This document shows, piece after piece, positions 9,110 to 17,130 of a stretch of DNA of 64,000 bases. Each line of letters begins with the position of its first letter. The first letter of the stretch is position 1. A program made the position numbers and the translations under genes. Source of the DNA: Fidelibacterota bacterium (GTDB lineage Bacteria > Fidelibacterota > Marinisomatia > Marinisomatales > SCKK01); NCBI GenBank assembly GCA_004124475.1, contig SCKK01000007.1:1-64000 (forward strand), in the 5' to 3' direction. A model generated the notes under the pieces. The model was given only the letters and a program-made list of their open reading frames with translations, searched no databases and was not told the DNA's origin.

Positions 9110-10786
9110 ATGAAAAACAGATCGTCTGAAAACCATCAACTCAACATCTTTGAAGATCAGAAAAAGCAGTGGATTGAAGAAGTCGAATTTTCTGTAAATC
9201 GAGATTACAGTTTTGAAACTGTAAGCGGAGAAAGTGTAGACCTCCTTTATTATCCTGACACCGCAGATGAAAAGTACATGACTGATTTGGGGTTTCCCGG
9301 GCAATATCCCTATACAAGGGGGATTCATGCGAATATGTACAGAGGAAAACTTTGGACCATGCGTCAGTTTTCCGGTTTTGGAACCCCGAAAGAGACAAAT
9401 GAGCGTTTCCATTTTTTGTTAGAAGAAGGTCAAACGGGTCTTTCTGTTGCTTACGATATGCCCACCCTAATGGGTTATGACTCTGGTGATTCTATAGCGG
9501 CAGGAGAAACAGGAAAGTGTGGTGTGTCTGTCTGTACTTTGCAGGATATGGATATTTTATTTGATGGAATCGATCTGGGTGCTGTGAGCGTATCCCAGAC
9601 GATTAACGGTCCCGCTGTCATCCTGTTTGCGTTTTATATTGCTGTGGCTGAAAATCGGGGTGTTCCTATAGAAAAACTTCGTGGAACCCTTCAAAATGAT
9701 ATATTGAAAGAATTCATCGCACAGAAAGAATGGATTTTTCCACCCAAACCACATATGAGAATTATAACCGATATCATCGAATTCTGCACAGAGAAAATGC
9801 CACAATTCAATACCATTTCAGTGAGTGGATACCATATTAGAGAGGCGGGATCCACAGCAGCGCAAGAATTAGCATTTACGTTGTTGGACGGTTTTACTTA
9901 CATTGAACATGCCTTGGAAAGGGGAATCGACATAGATGATTTTGCTCCCAGAATTTCTTTTTTCTTTAACTCTCATTTAGATTTCTTTGAGGAGATAGCA
10001 AAATTCCGGGCGGCTCGGCGTATTTGGGCACGCTATATGAGAGAAAAATACGGTGCAAAATCTGAGCGTTCATGGAAGATGAGGTTTCATACTCAGACTG
10101 CAGGGTGTTCTCTTACCGCGCAACAACCGGAAATAAATATAGCAAGAACAGCCTTTCAGGCAATGGCTGGTGTGTTGGGAGGTACGCAATCATTACACAC
10201 AAATTCAATGGATGAGACTCTGGCATTACCTTCTGAAAAAGCTGCGGAGATTGCGCTCAGAACCCAGCAATTGATTGCATTTGAAAGCGGTGTTACAAAT
10301 GTAGTGGATCCGTTGGGAGGATCATGGTATGTAGAATCATTGACAGATAAAATAGAAGAAGAAGCGGAAGCATATTTTGATAAGGTCGAGAAAATGGGGG
10401 GAGTGATTAACGCCATAGAGAAGGGATTTTTCCAGAGGGAAATTGCAAGAGCTGCATTCGAATATGAAAAAAAAGTGAATAATAAGCAGCGAATCGTGGT
10501 AGGTGTAAATGAGTTTATCAAAGATAATGAAGAATTGGACATCCCAATCCTGGAAATAGGTAAAGAAGCAGAACAGGACCAAGTCACGAAATTATCAGAA
10601 TTAAGGAAAGTTAGAGACTCTGAATCTGTGAAAAAGACATTGAACAGAGTTGAAACAGCTTGCCGTAATAATGAGAATGTGGTACCTCCAATTGTAGAAG
10701 CGGCAAAAGCCAATGCCACGTTGGGAGAAATTGTGGGTGTTATGAAAAAGGTCTTTGGTGAATGGCAAGAAAATCCTGTAATTTAA
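9110..10786 (+). CDS. Methylmalonyl-CoA mutase, large catalytic chain without B12-binding domain
   Basis: A 558-residue catalytic TIM-barrel chain of an acyl-CoA mutase, which interconverts methylmalonyl-CoA and succinyl-CoA with adenosylcobalamin. Typical mutase segments are TRGIHANMYRGKLWTMRQ, GLSVAYDMPTLMGYDS, TLQNDILKEFIAQ, TISVSGYHIREAG and LGGTQSLHTNSMDETLALP. Length and the absence of a DxHxxG cobalamin-binding motif show the separate-subunit (archaeal-type) form, so a small B12 subunit must be encoded elsewhere. Close relatives (ethylmalonyl- or isobutyryl-CoA mutases) cannot be excluded, but GYHIREAG and YRGKLWTMRQ favour methylmalonyl-CoA. GTG of ccmE follows 26 bases later. Confidence 0.9.
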   Translation: MKNRSSENHQLNIFEDQKKQWIEEVEFSVNRDYSFETVSGESVDLLYYPDTADEKYMTDLGFPGQYPYTRGIHANMYRGKLWTMRQFSGFGTPKETNERFHFLLEEGQTGLSVAYDMPTLMGYDSGDSIAAGETGKCGVSVCTLQDMDILFDGIDLGAVSVSQTINGPAVILFAFYIAVAENRGVPIEKLRGTLQNDILKEFIAQKEWIFPPKPHMRIITDIIEFCTEKMPQFNTISVSGYHIREAGSTAAQELAFTLLDGFTYIEHALERGIDIDDFAPRISFFFNSHLDFFEEIAKFRAARRIWARYMREKYGAKSERSWKMRFHTQTAGCSLTAQQPEINIARTAFQAMAGVLGGTQSLHTNSMDETLALPSEKAAEIALRTQQLIAFESGVTNVVDPLGGSWYVESLTDKIEEEAEAYFDKVEKMGGVINAIEKGFFQREIARAAFEYEKKVNNKQRIVVGVNEFIKDNEELDIPILEIGKEAEQDQVTKLSELRKVRDSESVKKTLNRVETACRNNENVVPPIVEAAKANATLGEIVGVMKKVFGEWQENPVI

Positions 10787-10812
10787 CAAGTCTATTATGG
10801 AGGAGAAATTAA

Positions 10813-11226
10813 GTGAATAAGAAATTTACGGTTGTCATTGTGGCTGTGGTTTTACTGCTGGTTTTTTGGGTTGCAACGGGGATAGAGGGTAACGAGCTTC
10901 CCTATGCAACCATAGGTGAATTGGAAAATTATCAGGGAAAGTTAGATGGGAAAAGATTTCGGCTTGGGGGGAATGTACAAGAGGGTTCAATAGTACGAGA
11001 TAAAACAAACCCTCTTTTTGTGGGATTCATCATTGAACAAGGCGATGAGACGCTTCCGGTAAATTATCACAAGATTACTCCCGATATGTTTAAAGATGGC
11101 GTGGAAGTCATAGTGGAAGGGGAGTTTGTCAATGGTACTTTTCAGGCGGATAATCTCATGACAAAATGTGCTTCCCGCTATGAAGGTGACCTCAGGCAGA
11201 CCCAGATGAACGAAATTGAATTATAA
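10813..11226 (+). CDS. ccmE: Cytochrome c maturation heme chaperone CcmE (CxxxY type)
   Basis: A periplasmic heme chaperone that takes heme from CcmABCD and hands it to CcmF. It is 137 residues, with one N-terminal membrane anchor at about 5-22 followed by the OB-fold domain (KLDGKRFRLGGNVQEGS, PLFVGFIIEQGDETLPVNY, VIVEGEF). The heme-attachment site reads KCASRYEG: C119 stands where HxxxY proteins have histidine, with Y123 retained. This CxxxY form is known from archaea and Desulfovibrio. The start is GTG 10813 with GGAGGAG nine bases upstream. It heads the ccm cluster. Confidence 0.95.
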   Translation: MNKKFTVVIVAVVLLLVFWVATGIEGNELPYATIGELENYQGKLDGKRFRLGGNVQEGSIVRDKTNPLFVGFIIEQGDETLPVNYHKITPDMFKDGVEVIVEGEFVNGTFQADNLMTKCASRYEGDLRQTQMNEIEL

Positions 11227-11228
11227 TT

Positions 11229-11275
11229 AGAACATAGCTAGGTCCCCCCGACATGTCGGGGGGATTTAAAAAGGC
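11229..11275. repeat. Hairpin block with 20-bp perfect palindrome, likely terminator
   Basis: CCCCCCGACATGTCGGGGGG at 11244-11263 is a perfect 20-bp palindrome, followed by GATTTAAAAAGG. The whole ~45-base block (starting AACATAGCTA) recurs after tilS at 19492-19540. It could end ccmE transcripts, but the trailing T-run is weak, so it may simply be a mobile palindrome. Confidence 0.7.
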
Positions 11276-11324
11276 TGAGGAAGTGTTAAATGAGGAGATG
11301 TTTTCGTATATTGGTTGTAGGTAA

Positions 11325-11429
11325 TCTCGAAGTTTCGGGACTACCACGGAGAGTCCATTGAGACCTTTGACCCAAAGGGTCTCCTATGGAGGAGAAATTC
11401 CCCGCCTGACCGTCCAACGGAGGGCGGGC
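11325..11429. repeat. Composite palindromic intergenic block before ccmF
   Basis: TCTCGAAGTTTCGGGA lies at 11325-11340. A second part at 11369-11429 has GACCCAAAGGGTCTCC, TATGGAGGAGAAATTCC and then GCCTGACCGTCC...GGGCGGGC. Its first half recurs at 20167-20191 before ftsH. Its 'TATGGAGAAATTCCCTGCCTGA' half recurs, with changes, at about 52079 and 59730. Confidence 0.7.
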
Positions 11430-11452
11430 AAGCAAGCCAATAAAATATAAGT

Positions 11453-13417
11453 ATGGTAGTTTACGGAGCAACATTACTTAATATAGCATTAGGCTTAGCT
11501 GTTTTGACAATCGGTCTTATGGTTGTCTATTTACGTAAGGGAGATTACCGTCTATTTTTGGCTGGTCAGCGAACTGCATTGGGTATTTCGTTTTTGGTAT
11601 TTTTGGCTACGATAATTCTTGTATACAACTTGTTAAAGAGTAATTTTAGCATTGACTACGTAGCGAAGTATACAAGTCTGGAAACTCCATTCGTTTATAA
11701 GTTATCAGCCCTTTGGGCAGGTCAATCCGGATCACTATTATTCTGGCTGTTTATATTATCCGTTTATGCTACAATCGTGGTTCTTCAAAATAGATTTCGG
11801 TATCATCAATTAATGCCTTATGTGATTTCGGTAATGGCAACCATTCAATTGTTTTTTCTCCTGTTGGTGAATATTGCTGCAAATCCATTCAAACCTGTCG
11901 ATGCAGGTATTACAGTTATCGATGGAATGGGGTTAAATCCATTATTGCAAAATCCCACGATGGCAATTCACCCACCAGTATTGTACTTAGGTTATGTGGG
12001 ATTTTCTGTTCCTTTCGCATTTGCCTTAGCAGCACTTTTTTCCAATAGGTTAGATGCCATGTGGATACAGAGTATCCGACGCTGGACTCTCTTTACCTGG
12101 CTGGCGTTGGGATGTGGAATTATTTTAGGTGGCTATTGGGCATATTTGGAACTTGGTTGGGGGGGATATTGGGCTTGGGACCCTGTTGAAAATGCCTCGC
12201 TTATGCCCTGGCTCACAGGGACTGCTTTTGTCCATAGTATCATTATTCAAGAAAAGAAAAATATGCTCCGTGTTTGGAACATGGTGCTCATTATCACCAC
12301 ATTCGTTTTGTCGATATTTGGCACTTTTTTAACACGAAGTGGTATTGTGTCGTCTGTACATTCATTCACACAATCTACCCTAGGACCCATGTTTTTAGGG
12401 TTTTTATTGTTAATCATTGCGGTTTCGGTCTCATTAATCATATTTCGTCTGAAAGATCTCCGCTCGGAGAAAAGAATGGAATCATTCATTTCCAGAGAGA
12501 GTGGTTTTCTTTTTAATAACGTGATCTTTGTGAGTCTCTGTTTTGCTGTATTTTGGGGAACACTTTTCCCAGTGATATCAGAAGCAGTTCGCGGTACAAA
12601 AGTAACGGTCGGCGCACCATTCTTTAATCAAATTGCAGTCCCGATAGGTATTATTCTGCTACTTCTGACTGGAATAGGTCCGCTTCTTGCCTGGAGACAC
12701 ACTTCGAGAAAGAGCTTAATTCGGAATTTTTCCATACCTGTTGTTGTTGGTCTTGTTACTTTTTTAATATCTTTCTTTTTTGGGATTCGCTCATTATATC
12801 CGCTTATGACTATCGGAATATCGGGGTTTGTTACTGGAACGCTAGTCATGGAGTTTTATCGAGGGATTCGAGTCCGAGTGAAAAAGTTTGATGAAAGTCC
12901 TTTTGCTGCATTCATACGGATAGTTTCCAAGAACAGAAGCCGTTATGGCGGTTATATTGTCCATTTAGGCATTGTATTGATGTTTATTGGTTTTGTGGGC
13001 AAAGCTTTTGATGAAGATAATGAGTGGGCATTGAAAGTTGGGGATCAGGTAGAAATTGCCGGATATTCTATTACACTGACCAATGTTGAGGAAGAAGAAC
13101 GACCGAATCATTTTGCATGGATTGCTTCTCTGAGAATAGAAAAAAATGGTAAGCATTATACAGATCTCTACCCTGAAAAACGGATCTACTTCCATAATAA
13201 TCCCGATCCCAATAGACGGCAACCTCACAGTGAGGTGGATATTCATTCTTCATTTACGGAGGACATATATTCCATATTTGGCAGGATCGACACAGAAACG
13301 GATATCATTTCCCTTAAAATCATGGTTAATCGTCTTATTATGTTGGTTTGGATTGGGGGATACTTTCTACTTATAGGTACAGTAATTGCCTTTTGGCCCT
13401 CTAAATCGAGTGTGTAA
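11453..13417 (+). CDS. ccmF: Cytochrome c heme lyase subunit CcmF
   Basis: An integral membrane protein that attaches heme from CcmE to apocytochrome c. It is 654 residues, mostly transmembrane helices. The WWD-type periplasmic heme-handling segment GGYWAWDPVENASLMPWL lies near 237-254. Conserved MAIHPPVLYLGY is near 170-181, and GTFLTRSGIVSSVHSF follows the WWD region. Its C-terminal ~110 residues form a soluble domain (about 520-630) followed by a last helix, as usual. ATG 11453 starts directly at the first helix. The next gene begins two bases after its stop. Confidence 0.96.
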   Translation: MVVYGATLLNIALGLAVLTIGLMVVYLRKGDYRLFLAGQRTALGISFLVFLATIILVYNLLKSNFSIDYVAKYTSLETPFVYKLSALWAGQSGSLLFWLFILSVYATIVVLQNRFRYHQLMPYVISVMATIQLFFLLLVNIAANPFKPVDAGITVIDGMGLNPLLQNPTMAIHPPVLYLGYVGFSVPFAFALAALFSNRLDAMWIQSIRRWTLFTWLALGCGIILGGYWAYLELGWGGYWAWDPVENASLMPWLTGTAFVHSIIIQEKKNMLRVWNMVLIITTFVLSIFGTFLTRSGIVSSVHSFTQSTLGPMFLGFLLLIIAVSVSLIIFRLKDLRSEKRMESFISRESGFLFNNVIFVSLCFAVFWGTLFPVISEAVRGTKVTVGAPFFNQIAVPIGIILLLLTGIGPLLAWRHTSRKSLIRNFSIPVVVGLVTFLISFFFGIRSLYPLMTIGISGFVTGTLVMEFYRGIRVRVKKFDESPFAAFIRIVSKNRSRYGGYIVHLGIVLMFIGFVGKAFDEDNEWALKVGDQVEIAGYSITLTNVEEEERPNHFAWIASLRIEKNGKHYTDLYPEKRIYFHNNPDPNRRQPHSEVDIHSSFTEDIYSIFGRIDTETDIISLKIMVNRLIMLVWIGGYFLLIGTVIAFWPSKSSV

Positions 13418-13418
13418 A

Positions 13419-13703
13419 ATGTATGCTGAGTTTATGCTGTTGATAACTTTTGTAATAATAGTGGGATTTATTATCCAGCCTTTGCTCCTGAAAAAAGTTG
13501 ATAAACCAGACTACGAAGAAATTACCTTAGAAACGTTAAAATTAAGTAAAAAGGTAATATATAAACAAATAAAAGAAGCAGAGATGGAATATGAGATGGG
13601 GAATCTTTCAGAGGAGGATTATATTAGAACACGTAATTCTTTGAAGGAAGAAGCTTCGTCTGTGATTAAAATTATCGAGAAGAAATCAGTAAATAGAACC
13701 TGA
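13419..13703 (+). CDS. Small membrane-anchored CcmI-like protein
   Basis: A 94-residue protein with one N-terminal membrane segment (about 4-21). A charged helical region follows (LKLSKKVIYKQIKEAEMEYEMGNLSEEDYIRTRNSLKEEA). The pattern of 'LxELExDxxxGxLSEEDYxxxRxxL' after a single helix is that of the N-terminal part of CcmI. CcmI presents apocytochrome to the heme ligation complex, but its TPR domain is absent here. The gene sits between ccmF and ccmA in the same operon. I infer a role in cytochrome c maturation, most likely as an accessory to CcmF. The name rests on pattern and context only. Confidence 0.65.
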   Translation: MYAEFMLLITFVIIVGFIIQPLLLKKVDKPDYEEITLETLKLSKKVIYKQIKEAEMEYEMGNLSEEDYIRTRNSLKEEASSVIKIIEKKSVNRT

Positions 13704-13723
13704 ACAAAAACAGTGGTTAATCA

Positions 13724-13739
13724 TCCCGAACTTACGGGA
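13724..13739. repeat. Dispersed palindrome between ccmI-like gene and ccmA
   Basis: TCCCGAACTTACGGGA, a 16-bp imperfect member of the TCCCGA...TCGGGA family. Confidence 0.7.
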
Positions 13740-13819
13740 TTTGTGCAATACTTTTCACTCATGTACTAAATAATTCTTCTCCTTTCGAATTTCACAATAC
13801 TGCTTCTATTACATCTTAA

Positions 13820-14449
13820 ATGCTATCAATCTCTCACTTAGCTAAGTCTTTTCAAAATCAGCCTATATTAAAAGATATCACTTTTTCGATAGAAAAAGGG
13901 GGAACTACTGGAATAAGCGGTAAAAACGGTGCGGGTAAAACAACTCTTCTCCGGATTATAGCCTGTATTGTTTCCTCTGATGGGGGAGATATTTTGCTTG
14001 ATGACAAACCTCTTTTGAAAAAAAATAACCCTGAACTCAGACGAAAACTGCTTTATTTGGGACATTCTCCTAACATGTACCCTGGGTTAAGTGGGGAAGA
14101 AAACTTGAAATTTGTTATGTCATTATACGGCGCTTCCAATTCAGTTATGGATATTGATACTGCGCTCTCAACAGTAGGACTAAAACAACACAAATGGAAA
14201 CTTATTCGCAATTACTCAAGAGGAATGCTTCAGCGATTGGTATTGGCAAAGGCATTGGTAACTCCTTGGGAGTTACTACTTCTTGATGAACCCATGGCTG
14301 GATTAGATGAATCCGGTGTGGTTTTGCTTCAGCAATTTATCGAAAAATGGCAACGGGAAGAAAAAACTTTGCTCATGGTATCACACCAGAAATTGTGGTT
14401 AGAGAAATATTGTCATCAAATACTACATTTGGAAAACGGTATCATTTAA
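13820..14449 (+). CDS. ccmA: Heme exporter ATP-binding protein CcmA
   Basis: ATPase of the CcmAB transporter that drives release of holo-CcmE from CcmC/D. It is 209 residues, the normal size. Walker A GKNGAGKTT lies at about 34-42. The signature motif is YSRGMLQRL (Y in place of the usual L), and Walker B is LLLLDEPMAGLD, with the switch histidine in MVSHQK. ATG 13820 starts directly in the first strand. ccmB follows after 32 bases. Confidence 0.94.
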   Translation: MLSISHLAKSFQNQPILKDITFSIEKGGTTGISGKNGAGKTTLLRIIACIVSSDGGDILLDDKPLLKKNNPELRRKLLYLGHSPNMYPGLSGEENLKFVMSLYGASNSVMDIDTALSTVGLKQHKWKLIRNYSRGMLQRLVLAKALVTPWELLLLDEPMAGLDESGVVLLQQFIEKWQREEKTLLMVSHQKLWLEKYCHQILHLENGII

Positions 14450-14481
14450 TTCAACAACGAGAATAAAAATATAAGGAATGA

Positions 14482-15174
14482 GTGAACTACACAATTTTTC
14501 CCTGGGATTTTATGCTTAGCGTACTAATCAAAAAGGACCTACTCCTTGAATTCCGAAGTAAAGAAATCGTGGTTTCCATGGCTGCATTTGGAATTTCAGT
14601 CATCGTGCTTTATGCCTTAGGTTTCAATGCTTCGTCTGAGGAATTTTTAAAGTTTTCTCCTGGACTCCTTTGGATGATGTTCCTTTTTATTTCTGTTCTT
14701 GGTTTACATCGATCATTTTCCATTGAAAAAGAATTTGATGCGTTTGGGTTGCTCTTATCTGCCCCGGTGAGTCGTTCGGATATTTTCCTTAGTAAATGGA
14801 TAAGCAGTTTTTTGTTCCTATTGATGTCCCAAATAATCGTTCTTCCAATTTTTTTCCTCTTTTTAAATGTGTCAATTCCAAAGGGGTGGTTACTCTGTAT
14901 TTTAGTGTTTTTAATAGCTGACTTGGGTATTACTGCAATAGGAAGTCTTGTATCGGGTGTCGCTATGCGAGTTCGAATGAGTGAAGTGATTTTACCTATT
15001 CTGTTATTTCCATTAGTAACACCTCTTTTAATAAGCGTCGTAAAATGCACCCACGGATTGTTTAATGGATTATTGTTTGAGGAATGGAAAATTTGGTTTC
15101 AAATTATGGTCACTTTTGTTCTTGTATTTGGGGTAACAGGGTATTTAATCTTTGATTACGTGAGTGAGGAGTAA
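14482..15174 (+). CDS. ccmB: Heme exporter membrane protein CcmB
   Basis: Permease subunit partnered with CcmA. It has about six hydrophobic helices in up to 230 residues. The N-terminal LIKKDLLLEFRSKEIV and the following LSAPVSRSDIFLSKW are characteristic CcmB motifs. The first possible start is GTG 14482, with AAGGA just upstream. ATG 14512 (MLSVLIKKDLL) is an equally reasonable start closer to family length, so the N-terminal ten residues are uncertain. The stop abuts ccmC. Confidence 0.93.
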   Translation: MNYTIFPWDFMLSVLIKKDLLLEFRSKEIVVSMAAFGISVIVLYALGFNASSEEFLKFSPGLLWMMFLFISVLGLHRSFSIEKEFDAFGLLLSAPVSRSDIFLSKWISSFLFLLMSQIIVLPIFFLFLNVSIPKGWLLCILVFLIADLGITAIGSLVSGVAMRVRMSEVILPILLFPLVTPLLISVVKCTHGLFNGLLFEEWKIWFQIMVTFVLVFGVTGYLIFDYVSEE

Positions 15175-15894
15175 ATGGGGAAATTTCATTCAAAAAGTAT
15201 AAAATTAGATATATTTAACCTTCAGATAAGTATACCTGTCAATAAATTGCTATTTGTCTTAATTATTGTCATGTTTGCTTTTGGTCTTTATCTTGTTCTG
15301 ATAGTTACAAGAGTCGATGCCGAACAACAAATGGCACAGAAGATTTTTTATTTTCATGTTCCTTCTGCATGGAGTATGTTTTTGGCTTATTTTCTTGTTC
15401 TGATTGCAGGTATTCAATATTTACGAACTCAAGCTGAAAAATGGGACAGATTTGGATTAGCATCGGCTGAAGTAGGGACTTTATTCTGTGCGTTGGTGCT
15501 TATTACGGGTCCCATCTGGGCAATACCAATATGGGGGACGCCTTGGAGTTGGGAGCCACGATTGACAACCACACTAATCCTTTTCTTAATTTATATCGGA
15601 TATTTTATGCTACGGCAATACGGAGGTGATAGAAAACAAATTGGCAGACTTTCTGCCATTATTGGGATAATTGCTTTTATTGACGTTCCGTTTATATATT
15701 TTTCAATTAATTTATGGGCTGAAAGTGCTCAAGCTCACCCGCAATCGGACATGGGAGGACAACCAACGGATGTATTAGGAACGTTCCTGTTTATGCTACT
15801 TACTTTCACAATACTACTAAGCTATATGATACGCTACCGTATGCATGTGCTTAAACTGGATACAAAACTGACGGAGTTAGAACATGGAATATAA
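15175..15894 (+). CDS. ccmC: Heme export/insertion protein CcmC
   Basis: Loads heme onto CcmE. It is 239 residues with six predicted helices. The tryptophan-rich periplasmic segment reads WGTPWSWEPRLTT (about 120-132), where the textbook form is WGTWWxWDxRLT. The acidic residue is E rather than D and one tryptophan is proline. The flanking ligand-type histidines remain: H61 in YFHVPSAW and one in AQAHPQSDM. It starts one base after the ccmB stop. Its end overlaps the ccmD-like ORF by 11 bases. Confidence 0.94.
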   Translation: MGKFHSKSIKLDIFNLQISIPVNKLLFVLIIVMFAFGLYLVLIVTRVDAEQQMAQKIFYFHVPSAWSMFLAYFLVLIAGIQYLRTQAEKWDRFGLASAEVGTLFCALVLITGPIWAIPIWGTPWSWEPRLTTTLILFLIYIGYFMLRQYGGDRKQIGRLSAIIGIIAFIDVPFIYFSINLWAESAQAHPQSDMGGQPTDVLGTFLFMLLTFTILLSYMIRYRMHVLKLDTKLTELEHGI

Positions 15895-16039
15895 ATATTT
15901 TGGATATTTCATAAGTGTATTATTAATCATTATGTGTTCCATAGGTGGCTGGATAATCGTAACATTCAAAAAGGAAAAATCGATATTGAATAAGTTGACA
16001 TATTTAAATAATTCTACCAACAATAATGGGAATAAGTAA
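15884..16039 (+). CDS. CcmD-like single-helix protein
   Basis: A 51-residue ORF overlapping the end of ccmC. It starts MEYKYFGYFISVLLIIMCSIGGW, has one membrane helix at about 7-27, and ends with a basic and asparagine-rich tail (FKKEKSILNKL...). CcmD proteins are small single-helix membrane proteins encoded right after ccmC that help release holo-CcmE. Position, size, topology and translational overlap all agree. Sequence identity in this family is always low, so the call rests mainly on context. Confidence 0.7.
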   Translation: MEYKYFGYFISVLLIIMCSIGGWIIVTFKKEKSILNKLTYLNNSTNNNGNK

Positions 16040-16042
16040 GTT

Positions 16043-17107
16043 ATGGGAAGAAAAATTGTCCATGTTATTGGGACGGGTACTATTGGTGAACCTTTAATTG
16101 GGCTTTTGAGCGACTACAGCACGCCATTGGGGATTGACGAGGTTACGTTTCATAAAAACTCGCCTTTAACTTATGAAAGAGCAAAGGTTAGAGATATGAT
16201 TGCTCGGGGCGCAAGATTAACAGTTTATAAAGAAGCTTGGGAAGGATTTGAAAAAATAGGCATAAATCCCGAGTTTGAAGCAGAAGAAGCAATTGCAAGA
16301 GCAGCGGTTGTGATAGACTGTACTCCAAAAGGAATTGGTCATCAGAATAAGCATAAGTATTATGAAAAATTTTCAAAGACAGTAAGGGGGTTTCTTGCCC
16401 AAGGAAGTGAACATGGTTTTGGACTTAAGTATGCAAGAGGGATTAACGATATTGCATTAAAAAGAAATACCAATAATTTTGTGCAGATTGTTTCATGCAA
16501 TACACATAATATTGCCTCGTTAACCAAAACGCTTGGTATGATCGACGGTGAAGATATATTAGAAGAAGGAAAGTTTGTCTGTATCCGACGTGCGTCAGAT
16601 ATCAGTCAAACCAGTGCATTTGTGTCATCTCCGGATGTGGGAAGGCATGGATTTGAAGGATATGGAACACATCATGCTCGCGATGCAGTTCAGTTGTTTC
16701 AAACGATTAATTATACTCCGAACCTCTTTTCATCTGCAATGAAAGTCAATTCACAATATATGCACATTATATGGTTTAATATCCGTCTGAAATACCAAAT
16801 AACCCTACAAAATGTATTGGATAAATTGGAAAACAATCCACTCATCGCATTGACGGAAAAAACGAGTGCAAGCACGGTTTTTTCCTTCGGCAGGGATCAT
16901 GGGCATTACGGAAGGATATTAAATCAGACGGTAGTTTCTGTCCCGACTCTTGCTATCCAAAATCGGGATATAATTGGGTTTTGTTTTACGCCCCAGGACG
17001 GTAATTCACTGTTAAGTTCCATTGCTGCTTCGGAGTATTTTCTTTATCCAAACTCATGGGAAGATAAAATTCAGCGCCTTTCTCATCTCTTTTTTTCAGA
17101 GGTATAA
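16043..17107 (+). CDS. Divergent archaeal-type (type II) GAPDH-like oxidoreductase
   Basis: A 354-residue protein with an N-terminal nucleotide-binding Rossmann motif (VIGTGTIGEPLIGLL). Its central part, DCTPKGIGHQNKHKYYEK, then FLAQGSEHGF and VQIVSCNTHNIASLTKTLG, parallels the archaeal glyceraldehyde-3-phosphate dehydrogenase family (TPxGIGxxNK, QGGEKH, VSCNTTGLxR). C152 corresponds to the catalytic cysteine and is followed by Asn-Thr as in that family. RRASDISQTS and a histidine-rich GRHGFEGYGTHHARD follow. It is clearly diverged from classical enzymes, so substrate and direction are unknown. ATG 16043 starts three bases after the ccmD-like stop, so it may be cotranscribed with the ccm genes. 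Confidence 0.65.
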   Translation: MGRKIVHVIGTGTIGEPLIGLLSDYSTPLGIDEVTFHKNSPLTYERAKVRDMIARGARLTVYKEAWEGFEKIGINPEFEAEEAIARAAVVIDCTPKGIGHQNKHKYYEKFSKTVRGFLAQGSEHGFGLKYARGINDIALKRNTNNFVQIVSCNTHNIASLTKTLGMIDGEDILEEGKFVCIRRASDISQTSAFVSSPDVGRHGFEGYGTHHARDAVQLFQTINYTPNLFSSAMKVNSQYMHIIWFNIRLKYQITLQNVLDKLENNPLIALTEKTSASTVFSFGRDHGHYGRILNQTVVSVPTLAIQNRDIIGFCFTPQDGNSLLSSIAASEYFLYPNSWEDKIQRLSHLFFSEV

Positions 17108-17130
17108 TTCCACTGGAAAAGGACTATATT

